Source: Mucilaginibacter tolerans (GTDB taxonomy: Bacteria > Bacteroidota > Bacteroidia > Sphingobacteriales > Sphingobacteriaceae). Taken from it: a stretch of 64,000 nt of DNA. Shown here one piece after another: positions 50,109 to 58,246 of the stretch. Position 1 is the stretch's first letter. Every line of letters begins with the position of its first letter. The stretch covers positions 62,001 through 126,000 of the forward strand of contig NZ_JAUMKB010000014.1 of assembly GCF_030519375.1 (NCBI RefSeq), given 5' to 3'. A program made the position numbers and the translations under genes. The notes under the pieces were generated by a model. That model searched no databases and was not told the DNA's origin. It saw nothing but the letters and a program-made list of their open reading frames with translations.

Positions 50109-52220
50109 ATGAAAAAGTTATTCCCCATTTCAAGTTTGTGCCTGTTCCTGTTCACAGCAACAAGCCTTAAAGCACAGACCCCTAAGCTAACACTTGATTT
50201 AACTAAGCCCGGCGCAAATGTAAGTCCACAACTGTATGGGTTGATGACCGAAGAGATCAACCATTCGTACGATGGGGGCTTGTATGCCGAGCTGATCAGA
50301 AACAGAATATTTAAAGACAACCCAAATACGCCGGAAGCATGGGGCGTAATCAAGGAAGGTGGCGCAAAGGCTACAATGCAACTAGTTGCCGCAAACCCCA
50401 ACTATATACCTGCAGATGAGCGGCGCCATGCAATTAATGGCGCGTTAACCACTTGTTTAAGATTATTGGTTGATACCGGAGGTGGCCGGGTCGGTATTGC
50501 AAATGAAGGTTATTGGGGCATACCGGTTTTGCCTAATACAACTTACAACGCCTCTTTTTATATTAAAGGTATGGAAAGCAAGCCATTGAACGAGCAATGG
50601 GCTCCCGCACCTAAAACTGCAGTCCCTGTAATTGCTGATAACACGGCCGGACCAATAACCGTAAGTATAGAAAGCAACGACGGTAAAACGGTATATGCTT
50701 CGGGTACTATTAATTTGATAAAAAGTGCCTTTTGGAAAAAATATGAACTTAAATTAACAACCGGCGCTGGTGTTAAACCAACAACTGACGCCCGTTTTGT
50801 TATTTCAACAGACCGTACCGGGGTTTATTATTTTAACCTCGTCTCGTTATTTCCGCCAACTTATCATAACCGCCCAAATGGGAACCGGGTAGACATAATG
50901 AAATTACTGGCCGACATGAAACCCCGTTTTTTACGTTTCCCCGGTGGTAATTTTCTTGAAGGCCCGAAACTAAATGATGCGTTCCCGTGGAAGACCACTT
51001 TAGGCGCGCTTGAAAATCGTCCCGGCCATACAGGCTCATGGGGATACCGCCCCACTGATGGAATGGGCTTACTTGAATTTTTAGAATGGTGCGAAGACCT
51101 GAAAATGGAACCGCTGCTTGCCGTTCATGCCGGCTATTCACTCGATGGCGACCATGTGGACGCAGGCCCGCTTTTAAAGCCATATGTAGATGATGCCCTT
51201 GATGAAATTGAATATGTTACGGGCGATATACACACCTACTGGGGCGCTAAGCGTGCAGCCGATGGGCACCCGGCACCTTTTAAACTCAGCTATGTGGAGA
51301 TTGGTAACGAAGATGGGTTTGACGCGTCTGGCAGTTACGACGGACGTTTTGCCCAGTTTTATGATGGCATTAAAGCCAAATATCCTAACCTTCACTGTAT
51401 AGCAACCATCGGCGGTAAGGACTGGCTTGGGACCAGGAGTAAATTAACAATTCGCAAGCCCGAAATTGTAGATGAACATTATTACCGCAATGCCTGGGGG
51501 ATGGAAGAGGACGCGGCACATTATGATAACTATGATCGCAAAGGATATAAAGTGTTTGTAGGTGAATGGGCAACAACAGAAGGCATGCCCACCACCAATT
51601 TGAATGCCGCCCTTGGCGATGCAGCCTGGATGACCGGTATGGAGCGAAATTCGGACCTGGTTATCCGCTCATGCTATGCGCCTTTATTTGCAAATGTAAA
51701 TAAGGCTACCGCAACTGCGCCGAAAGCATGGCAATGGGAATCAAACCTGATAGGTTATGATGCATTGACAAGTTTTGGTTCGCCATCATATTATGTGCAG
51801 AAGATGTTTAACAGCTATATCGGCAATAAGGTGGTTCCCGTGGCAGGTGTAAATATACCAACCCAAACGCGGCCTGCCACCAAGCAGGACAGCGCGGCGA
51901 ACAACATGCCCAAACCTATACCAGCCATGTTTTATGTAGCCACCCGGGACACAAAAACGGGAAAACTGTTTCTTAAAGTAGTAAATGCAACAGGAAAGCC
52001 GCAGCAGGTTGATATTGATCTGAAGGGGGCCGGAAAGCTTTCTCCCGAGGGTATCATCGTAGTAATAAAAGGTGATAAACCGGGAGATACGAACACGATA
52101 AACGATCCGGTAAAAATAGTTCCGGTTACCACCAAAGTAAAAGTGCCCGGCGCTAAATTTACAAGGACTTTTGATCCATATTCAGTAAGCGTGCTTCAAA
52201 TAAATACATTAACAAAATAA
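50109..52220 (+). CDS. secreted GH51 alpha-L-arabinofuranosidase
   Basis: Releases L-arabinofuranose from arabinan, arabinoxylan or arabinogalactan side chains. Signal peptide MKKLFPISSLCLFLFTATSLKA. An N-terminal GANVSPQLYGLMTEEINHS segment, a CBM4-like insert (about 115-255, LPNTTYNASFYIKG), then the TIM barrel with FLRFPGGNFLEG. Acid/base E401 in EIGNED and nucleophile E486 in VGEWATTEG are in place. A C-terminal beta domain ends the 703 residues. GH43 starts 37 bases after the stop, so the two are probably co-transcribed. Confidence 0.93.
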   Translation: MKKLFPISSLCLFLFTATSLKAQTPKLTLDLTKPGANVSPQLYGLMTEEINHSYDGGLYAELIRNRIFKDNPNTPEAWGVIKEGGAKATMQLVAANPNYIPADERRHAINGALTTCLRLLVDTGGGRVGIANEGYWGIPVLPNTTYNASFYIKGMESKPLNEQWAPAPKTAVPVIADNTAGPITVSIESNDGKTVYASGTINLIKSAFWKKYELKLTTGAGVKPTTDARFVISTDRTGVYYFNLVSLFPPTYHNRPNGNRVDIMKLLADMKPRFLRFPGGNFLEGPKLNDAFPWKTTLGALENRPGHTGSWGYRPTDGMGLLEFLEWCEDLKMEPLLAVHAGYSLDGDHVDAGPLLKPYVDDALDEIEYVTGDIHTYWGAKRAADGHPAPFKLSYVEIGNEDGFDASGSYDGRFAQFYDGIKAKYPNLHCIATIGGKDWLGTRSKLTIRKPEIVDEHYYRNAWGMEEDAAHYDNYDRKGYKVFVGEWATTEGMPTTNLNAALGDAAWMTGMERNSDLVIRSCYAPLFANVNKATATAPKAWQWESNLIGYDALTSFGSPSYYVQKMFNSYIGNKVVPVAGVNIPTQTRPATKQDSAANNMPKPIPAMFYVATRDTKTGKLFLKVVNATGKPQQVDIDLKGAGKLSPEGIIVVIKGDKPGDTNTINDPVKIVPVTTKVKVPGAKFTRTFDPYSVSVLQINTLTK

Positions 52221-52257
52221 TTAAAACCAGGTAAGAATACCAGGAAAAAAAGTCAAT

Positions 52258-53832
52258 ATGAGAAATGCGATCTACAGGTTAGGGATGACGGCCTTAATTA
52301 TCACGCTTATAGCGCCGTGTTTATATGCACAAAAAGCAACTAATCCTATTATTTATGCAGATGTACCGGACATATCAATAGTACACGTAGGCGATAGCTA
52401 TTACATGAGCAGCACAACGATGCACATGAGTCCCGGTGTACCAATTATGAAGTCGAACGACCTTGTGAACTGGAAGACGGTGGGTTATGCATATGATACT
52501 TTAGCAAATATTGACGCAACGAATCTCACAAATGGCAAAAACATGTATGGGCAGGGGTCGTGGGCAAGTTCTATTCGTTTCCATAATGGCACCTATTATG
52601 TAAGCACATTTTCTGCAAATACCAATAAAACGCACATTTACAGTACTAAAAATATCAAAAAAGGTCCGTGGAAAGCCAGGTCATTTGCCCCCGACCTGGG
52701 TGACCACTCCTTATTTTTTGATGATGACGGAAAAGTGTATATGATCAGCGGGAGCGGAGATTTAAGATTAGTTGAATTAAAGGATGATCTTTCCGGTATA
52801 AAACTCGGCGGAACGGACAAAATTATCGTTGAAAAGGCAGGAGAGCCTTCGGGCGGTACCGGCCTCGGTCCGGAGGGCTCTCAGCTGTTTAAGATAAACG
52901 GCAAATATTACCTTTTCAATATTACATGGCCAAAGGGCAGCGTACGCACTGTTACAATACACCGGGCAGATAAGATCACCGGTCCGTATGAAGGACGAAT
53001 TGCCCTCCAGGATCTGGGTGTGGCGCAAGGCGGATTGGTCGAAGCGCCAAATGGGGCATGGTATTCTTATTTGTTTCGTGATTATGGCTCGGTGGGCCGT
53101 ATTCCCTATTTGGTGCCTGTAAAGTGGGTGGATGGCTGGCCCGTTTTGGGCACTGGCGGCAAAGTGACCGATACACTCGACCTGCCGGCCGGCAAAGGTT
53201 TGATCCCGGGCATTGTGGCTTCGGACGAGTTTACCCGTAAAAAACGCGCACTGGCATTACCACTGGTTTGGCAATGGAACCATAACCCGGATAATAGCTT
53301 GTGGTCTGTTACAGCGCGGAAAGGATATTTACGACTCACCACCGGCAGGATCGACACCAATTTCCTGATGGCACCAAATTCATTGACACAACGCACCATG
53401 GGCCCGGTATGCTCCGGGGCAGTTTCGCTCGACATTTCTAAAATGAAAGATGGTGATTTTGCGGGTTTGGGCCTTCTGCAAAAAAATTACGGATTGGCTG
53501 GTGTAAAAATAACCGGGGATAGCAAAGCTATCGTAATGATCAATGCAAGCACCGGACAACCTGTAGAAGCACAAAAGATCCCCTTAAACCAAAAAGTAGT
53601 ATACTTTAAGGCGGAATGCAACTTTACGAACAGAAAAGACGTGGCAGACTTTTTTTATAGCCTGGATGGGAAAACGTGGATGGCATTGGGCACGCAATTA
53701 AAAATGGCCTATACCTTCCCACATTTCATGGGCTATCGTTTTGCTTTGTTTAATTATGCTACAAAAAACATAGGGGGAGCGGCCGACTTTGACTTTTTTC
53801 ACATAGCAGGTTCCATTTCCCCGGAGAAATAA
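52258..53832 (+). CDS. secreted GH43 family arabinofuranosidase/xylosidase
   Basis: Acts on arabinose- or xylose-containing chains; five-bladed propeller. Signal peptide ends LYAQ at about residue 24. Catalytic region ADVPDISIVHVGDSYYM has the base Asp (D35 or D38), and GLGPEGSQ holds the acid E206. The segment at about residues 325-520 is a concanavalin-like domain found in GH43 subfamily 12-type enzymes (LTQRTMGPVCSGAVSLDISK). 524 residues. The middle gene of three in this block, after GH51 by 37 bases and before GH127 by 126 bases. Confidence 0.9.
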   Translation: MRNAIYRLGMTALIITLIAPCLYAQKATNPIIYADVPDISIVHVGDSYYMSSTTMHMSPGVPIMKSNDLVNWKTVGYAYDTLANIDATNLTNGKNMYGQGSWASSIRFHNGTYYVSTFSANTNKTHIYSTKNIKKGPWKARSFAPDLGDHSLFFDDDGKVYMISGSGDLRLVELKDDLSGIKLGGTDKIIVEKAGEPSGGTGLGPEGSQLFKINGKYYLFNITWPKGSVRTVTIHRADKITGPYEGRIALQDLGVAQGGLVEAPNGAWYSYLFRDYGSVGRIPYLVPVKWVDGWPVLGTGGKVTDTLDLPAGKGLIPGIVASDEFTRKKRALALPLVWQWNHNPDNSLWSVTARKGYLRLTTGRIDTNFLMAPNSLTQRTMGPVCSGAVSLDISKMKDGDFAGLGLLQKNYGLAGVKITGDSKAIVMINASTGQPVEAQKIPLNQKVVYFKAECNFTNRKDVADFFYSLDGKTWMALGTQLKMAYTFPHFMGYRFALFNYATKNIGGAADFDFFHIAGSISPEK

Positions 53833-53841
53833 AGCCTTGGG

Positions 53842-53900
53842 AATTAACGAACGCAAGGAGGTAAAAAAATGAAAAATATATCTTACTGTTATTATGCTTA
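53842..53900 (+). repeat. direct repeat left of GH127
   Basis: TTAACGAACG ... CTTACTGTTATTATGCTTA. The 19-mer CTTACTGTTATTATGCTTA (53882-53900) is repeated exactly at 56006-56024, and TTAACGAACG at 55984-55993, after the GH127 gene. The second copy lacks about 17 bases in the middle. Confidence 0.6.
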
Positions 53901-53958
53901 GAGGACGCGATACCTCACTGGTGCCGATTGATTTTATAACACAAATTAAAAATTCGCG

Positions 53959-55803
53959 ATGAAAATTAGATTATTAGCGGTTGCAACATTATGCATTTTT
54001 GGTTATTTACAATCGTTTGGCCAGGAGGTCAATAATGTCATCGAGAAAGCGCAGCCCTTCCCCGATGCTTCGGTTGTATTAAAACCGTCATGGGTAAAAC
54101 AAAGAGAAGACTTGAACACAAGGTATGTTAAATCTCTTGACCCCGACAGGTTATTACACAATTTTAGGGTAAATGCAAAACTGCCTTCTAACGCCAAGCC
54201 TCTTGAAGGTTGGGAAGCACCGGATGTAGGATTGAGAGGCCATTTCACCGGACACTATCTTTCCGCCGCTTCGTTATTGGTAGAAAAGTATCAGGATACA
54301 TTATTAAGCAAGAGGCTTAGTTACATGATAGACGAATTGTACAAATGCCAGCAAGCTTTGGGAAACGGTTACTTAAGCGCATTTCCGGAAATCGAATTTG
54401 ATACATTGGAAAAAAAGTATGGTGGTGTATGGGCACCGTATTACACTTATCACAAGATCATGCAGGGCCTGCTGGATGTTTTTGTACGTACCAAAAACAA
54501 AAAGGCATATGTGATGGTCGAGGAAATGGCGGCTTATGTCAATAACAGAATGTCCAGACTTGATAAGGAAACCATTGAAAAGGTACTTTACACCCCACAG
54601 GCGAATCCTGCAAACGAATCCGGTGCAATGAACGATGTTTTATATAAACTCTACAAAATTTCAAAAGACCCTAAGCACCTTGCACTAGCGAAAATATTCG
54701 ACCGTGACTGGTTTGCCGTTCCTCTGTCAAAGAACGAAGATATTTTGAATGGGCTGCACTCCAATACGCATTTAGCATTAGTCAATGGATTTGCTCAGCG
54801 ATATTCCATTACGCACGAAAATTTATACCATGATGCTGTAGTGAATTTCTGGGATATGCTCATTAAGCATCACGCCTACGCAAACGGATCAAGCAGCGGG
54901 CCACGGCCTAATGTTGTTACACCCACCTCACTCACTGCAGAACATTGGGGCGTGCCGGACCATCTCAGCAATACGATGACAAATGAGATCGCAGAATCAT
55001 GTGTATCACACAACACACAGAAACTAACTTCAACGCTTTTTTCATGGACAGCCAATCCAATCTATGCCAACGAGTACATGAATGCATTTTACAATGCCGT
55101 GTTGCCAACACAAAACTCCCTTACAGGAAATAATGTTTATCATTTACCGCTTGGTTCTCCCAGAGTTAAGGCTTTTTTAAAAGAGAATGATTTTCGCTGC
55201 TGCAACGGCACCAGCATTGAGGCATTTGCTTTATTAAATTCAGGAATTTATTTTCATGGCGATTCTGATTTGTGGGTCAACCTATACATTCCCTCCAAAG
55301 TTGCATGGACTGAAAAAGGCATAGTATTGGAGCAACAGGGCAATTTTCCTACAGACTCCGCGGTAGAATTTACTGTTTCAGCAAAGAAGGAGGTGGTTTT
55401 TAATCTTAATTTTTTAACTCCCGCTTGGGCAGGAAAAGTAGATATATATGTCAATGGCCAAAGGCAGAATGCCAATGTTTCGCCTTCATCCTATTACAGT
55501 ATAAATCGCAAATGGAAGAACAATGAAAAAATAAAACTGGTTTTCCACTACAATTTTTATATCAAGGCTATGCCTGATGATCCAAAAGTAGTGGCCATAT
55601 TTTACGGCCCCAATCTCATGGCATTTGAGACCGCATCGGAGGTCATTTTAAAAGGAACAAAGGAAGAAATCTTGAAAAACCTGTCAGTATCCGATAACAA
55701 CCTATTTCATTTAGTTGACGAGGGGAGAATTTACTCACTCCGTCCACTGTACGACATTAGAGATCAATCATACGGAGTATACGGTACTATCAGAGGGTAT
55801 TGA
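53959..55803 (+). CDS. secreted GH127 beta-L-arabinofuranosidase (DUF1680)
   Basis: Removes beta-L-arabinofuranose, as found on hydroxyproline-rich plant glycoproteins and some arabinans. Signal peptide MKIRLLAVATLCIFGYLQSFGQ. The (alpha/alpha)6 barrel is preserved. The zinc-site and nucleophile residues are E346 and C348 in AESCVSHNT, then C414 and C415 in FRCCNGTSIEA. This matches the Glu/Cys/Cys-Cys set of characterised HypBA1-type enzymes. 614 residues. The flanking 60-base direct repeats (53842 and 55984) suggest that the gene was inserted or duplicated as a unit. Confidence 0.92.
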   Translation: MKIRLLAVATLCIFGYLQSFGQEVNNVIEKAQPFPDASVVLKPSWVKQREDLNTRYVKSLDPDRLLHNFRVNAKLPSNAKPLEGWEAPDVGLRGHFTGHYLSAASLLVEKYQDTLLSKRLSYMIDELYKCQQALGNGYLSAFPEIEFDTLEKKYGGVWAPYYTYHKIMQGLLDVFVRTKNKKAYVMVEEMAAYVNNRMSRLDKETIEKVLYTPQANPANESGAMNDVLYKLYKISKDPKHLALAKIFDRDWFAVPLSKNEDILNGLHSNTHLALVNGFAQRYSITHENLYHDAVVNFWDMLIKHHAYANGSSSGPRPNVVTPTSLTAEHWGVPDHLSNTMTNEIAESCVSHNTQKLTSTLFSWTANPIYANEYMNAFYNAVLPTQNSLTGNNVYHLPLGSPRVKAFLKENDFRCCNGTSIEAFALLNSGIYFHGDSDLWVNLYIPSKVAWTEKGIVLEQQGNFPTDSAVEFTVSAKKEVVFNLNFLTPAWAGKVDIYVNGQRQNANVSPSSYYSINRKWKNNEKIKLVFHYNFYIKAMPDDPKVVAIFYGPNLMAFETASEVILKGTKEEILKNLSVSDNNLFHLVDEGRIYSLRPLYDIRDQSYGVYGTIRGY

Positions 55804-56150
55804 CGGAGGAGAGCGTGATCTTATAAAAACTTAACCCCAAATCCAGGACATTAGTTAATAAATTTGGTTTAATTGGTAGCCCCTAAGTGGACACTCCGGG
55901 AGGCCTGATCGGGCTGCTCGGTGGGCTTTGGAGCACCGTGTTGTGTAGGCAATTAAAAAACTCAGAATTAATAATCTGTAACGTTAACGAACGTAAAACA
56001 TATACCTTACTGTTATTATGCTTACTTGCTGGTTATTTGAAAATGTGTATCTTTAGTTAAGATTTACAGAGGTAATACAAAGAGCGACATCTGTGGCGAC
56101 TGCTTATCTCACGGTACTTAAATGGATATAAATCAACAATATAATAAGTT
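55804..56150. other. gene-free end of element 2
   Basis: Contains the second copy of the GH127-flanking repeat (55984-56024), a GC-rich block (about 55880-55935, GGCCTGATCGGGCTGCTCGG), and AT-rich sequence leading to the distal att copy. No CDS or RNA is recognised. Confidence 0.4.
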
Positions 56151-56171
56151 GGGTTCGAATCCCTCCCTCAC
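56151..56171 (+). repeat. attR-like site: distal tRNA-Ser 3' end copy
   Basis: Exact 21-base copy of 39518-39538, T arm and acceptor 3' half of tRNA-Ser. It is followed by AGCAAATC, not by the CTGATT seen at the other two copies. A terminator hairpin follows at 56186. Confidence 0.85.
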
Positions 56172-56185
56172 AGCAAATCAAATGT

Positions 56186-56218
56186 AAAACGCTTATATGC
56201 AATGTGTAATGCGTTTTT
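56186..56218 (+). terminator. probable original tRNA-Ser terminator
   Basis: Stem AAAACGC (56186-56192) / GCGTTTT (56211-56217), extended by TTA/TAA with a bulge. It follows the distal tRNA 3' copy by 15 bases and would be the pre-insertion terminator of tRNA-Ser. Confidence 0.6.
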
Positions 56219-56301
56219 ATTGGCATTAATAAAGACCCCTGCTTATACTCCAATCGGCGCTGTTCCTTACCACCCATTAATGATACTGATCAAAAGCAAA
56301 G

Positions 56302-57237
56302 TCAATTAGCAATTTTGTAACCGTAGAGCGAGCTGACAACTACCTGAAAAGTACTACCGCTGCTCACTGCAGCAGTTGCGGCCATGCTGACAGTTTCACC
56401 TGCATTTAGATAAGTGATGCATGACGTATTCAAACCTTCGACAGTTACCGGATTGGATTCAAAGGTTTGAACCAACACAGCAGGAGAGCCTCCAAAGTTT
56501 TTTACCAAATACAAAGTGACAGACCCAAAACTGGGATTACTGGCAACCGCGCCATTGTCAAATTGTGTAGCTCCGTAGAACATGTAGTAACCACTAGTAG
56601 GGGCCGTGAACCGCCCGGTGGATGTATTCAGTACATTGCCCGTATTAACCACGCTTCCTTGTGGATAATTGATTTCTGTTTTTATTGAAAGAGTTGGAGA
56701 AGCAGTGCATGACTGCCGTGTAGTGGTGGGCACCGCCGCAAACGGATAAGTGGACGCAGCAGCAGGTACACTGTTGGAGCTTGATAACAGGACCAGTTCC
56801 CAGGTCGTCCCAGTAGTAGTGCCCTTATTTATAAAAAAAGCATAATATCCTGCCGGTACGTCGACCGAAGCTACACCGGCACCGCTTTGGTTATCGATCA
56901 GTTCTGCGCCATTAGCCGCTACCGTTAATATTGCTGTGCCGGTATTTTTGAAATGATACATCCGTCCAGAGAAATTACCCGTCCCGCTCACCGCTGCGGG
57001 CAATGTAAGTGTACCATTACTACTGCCGTTATATGCAAGATAAAAATCATTAGCCCCTACAGTCCCGCTGGCGCTAATATTTTTGTATGGTGCTGCAAGC
57101 GAACCGTTCACTGTAAGTTTACTGCCCGGTGTAATGGTACCGATACCAGTGTTGCCGGTTTGTGCATATAAACTACTACAAGTGAGTAGGAATCCCGTTA
57201 AAATTATAGCTTTTTTGCAGATGCATTGTAACTTCAT
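56302..57237 (-). CDS. secreted protein with tail-fibre-like N-terminus and C1q-like C-terminus
   Basis: A 311-residue protein (signal peptide ends LYAQ at about residue 26). N-terminal NTGIGTITPGSKLTVNGSLA is the motif of tail-fibre/adhesin-type proteins in Bacteroidota. Middle beta-rich part contains TLPAAVSGTGNFSGRMYHFKN. The C-terminal 130 residues (KTEINYPQGSVVNTGNVLNT, RFTAPTSGYYMFYGATQF) resemble a C1q/TNF-like jelly roll. It is the paralogue and neighbour of the next gene and last in the leftward cell-surface run. Confidence 0.7.
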   Translation of the reverse strand: MKLQCICKKAIILTGFLLTCSSLYAQTGNTGIGTITPGSKLTVNGSLAAPYKNISASGTVGANDFYLAYNGSSNGTLTLPAAVSGTGNFSGRMYHFKNTGTAILTVAANGAELIDNQSGAGVASVDVPAGYYAFFINKGTTTGTTWELVLLSSSNSVPAAASTYPFAAVPTTTRQSCTASPTLSIKTEINYPQGSVVNTGNVLNTSTGRFTAPTSGYYMFYGATQFDNGAVASNPSFGSVTLYLVKNFGGSPAVLVQTFESNPVTVEGLNTSCITYLNAGETVSMAATAAVSSGSTFQVVVSSLYGYKIAN

Positions 57238-57314
57238 TTTGGGCGTGATTTTTATCTCTTTAAATGGGATTTTATACTTTTTTTAAAGACAGTCAATAAT
57301 AGGTTAATACCGTA

Positions 57315-58166
57315 TCAATTTTGAAACTTTACAAAATCTAAATAAAAAGAAGGATTACCGATGTTAAAAGTTGGAACTACACCATTAGTTTTACCGGCTA
57401 ACACTGTGTAGGTTCCTGGCGTTGCGAAATATAATACGCGATTTTGATCTCGGGGAATAAAAATAACGGAGGCAGCAGATCCACAGTAGCTTCTCCAGAC
57501 ATCTCCAATTCCGTTAATATAAAAGAAATAGTCATTACAATCGGATTGAATTGCCATTCCACAACGGAAAAAATACCAGCCTTTTGCCGGGATTGTCACT
57601 GATACTCCTGTAGCGAAACCGGAACCACCCGTAGATCCTCCAAAAGGATTAATTAATGTTCCTGTATAAGGAGTCCAGTTATTTGCAAATGATGTAACAC
57701 TACTGCCTACGATGGCAACTTCCCATGTAGTGCCACTGGTAGTGCCTTTGGAAATAAACATACCGTAATAACCCGCAGGTAGTGTTATACTGGCAACACC
57801 CGGCCCGCTCTGGTCGTCCATAAGTTCGCTGCCATTGGCGGCAATAGTGAGGGAATTGCTTGTGCTTGTATTCTTAATGTGATATACCCGGCCGCTAAAA
57901 TTGCCCGTTCCTGAGATGGCAGCAGGTAATGTAATGTTACCGGCAGAGCTTCCGTTCCAAGCCAGATAATAGTCGCTGGCCAGCAAGGTATAAGTAGTAG
58001 CGGTAATATTATTGTAAGTGGCGGCAAAAGAACCGTTAATGGTAAGTTTACTACCCGGTGTGAGGGTGCCGATGCCAGTGTTGCTGGTTTGTCCATACAA
58101 GCCATTGCAGATATGGAAGAATCCTGTTAAAATAATCGCTATTTTGTAAATGTATTGTCTTTTCAT
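57315..58166 (-). CDS. secreted tail-fibre-like paralogue
   Basis: A 283-residue protein with signal peptide ending LYGQ. It shares the NTGIGT(L/I)TPGSKLT(I/V)NGS motif and the GTGNFSGR(V/M)YH(I/F)KNT segment with the neighbouring 311-residue protein, 77 bases downstream. Its C-terminus (VTIPAKGWYFFRCGMAIQSD) is also jelly-roll-like but shorter. The pair probably arose by tandem duplication with divergence of the C-terminus. Function unknown; surface adhesion is inferred. Confidence 0.7.
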   Translation of the reverse strand: MKRQYIYKIAIILTGFFHICNGLYGQTSNTGIGTLTPGSKLTINGSFAATYNNITATTYTLLASDYYLAWNGSSAGNITLPAAISGTGNFSGRVYHIKNTSTSNSLTIAANGSELMDDQSGPGVASITLPAGYYGMFISKGTTSGTTWEVAIVGSSVTSFANNWTPYTGTLINPFGGSTGGSGFATGVSVTIPAKGWYFFRCGMAIQSDCNDYFFYINGIGDVWRSYCGSAASVIFIPRDQNRVLYFATPGTYTVLAGKTNGVVPTFNIGNPSFYLDFVKFQN

Positions 58167-58246
58167 CTTTATGCTTTTTTAAGTCTTCGCGATAGTATGT
58201 TCACTGCCGACTAAATTTTTCTTTATTTCAGTTGGTAATATTTACA

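Larger units (their letters stand above)
49281..56171. mobile_element. tRNA-Ser integrated element 2 (degenerate)
   Basis: About 6.9 kb between the att copies at 49261-49280 and 56151-56171. It holds a group II intron fragment and three arabinan-type glycosidase genes, with no integrase. The older of two tandem insertions is expected on the tRNA-distal side, and the lack of recombination genes fits decay. The boundary at 56171 is supported by an exact 21-bp match to the tRNA 3' end. Confidence 0.6.

Noticed and set aside
53871..53903. 10-codon frame MKNISYCYYA
   Set aside because: Too short for a gene; treated as part of the repeated sequence around GH127.
49281..56171. Polysaccharide utilisation locus
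   Set aside because: There is no SusC/SusD, regulator or transporter; only three enzymes.
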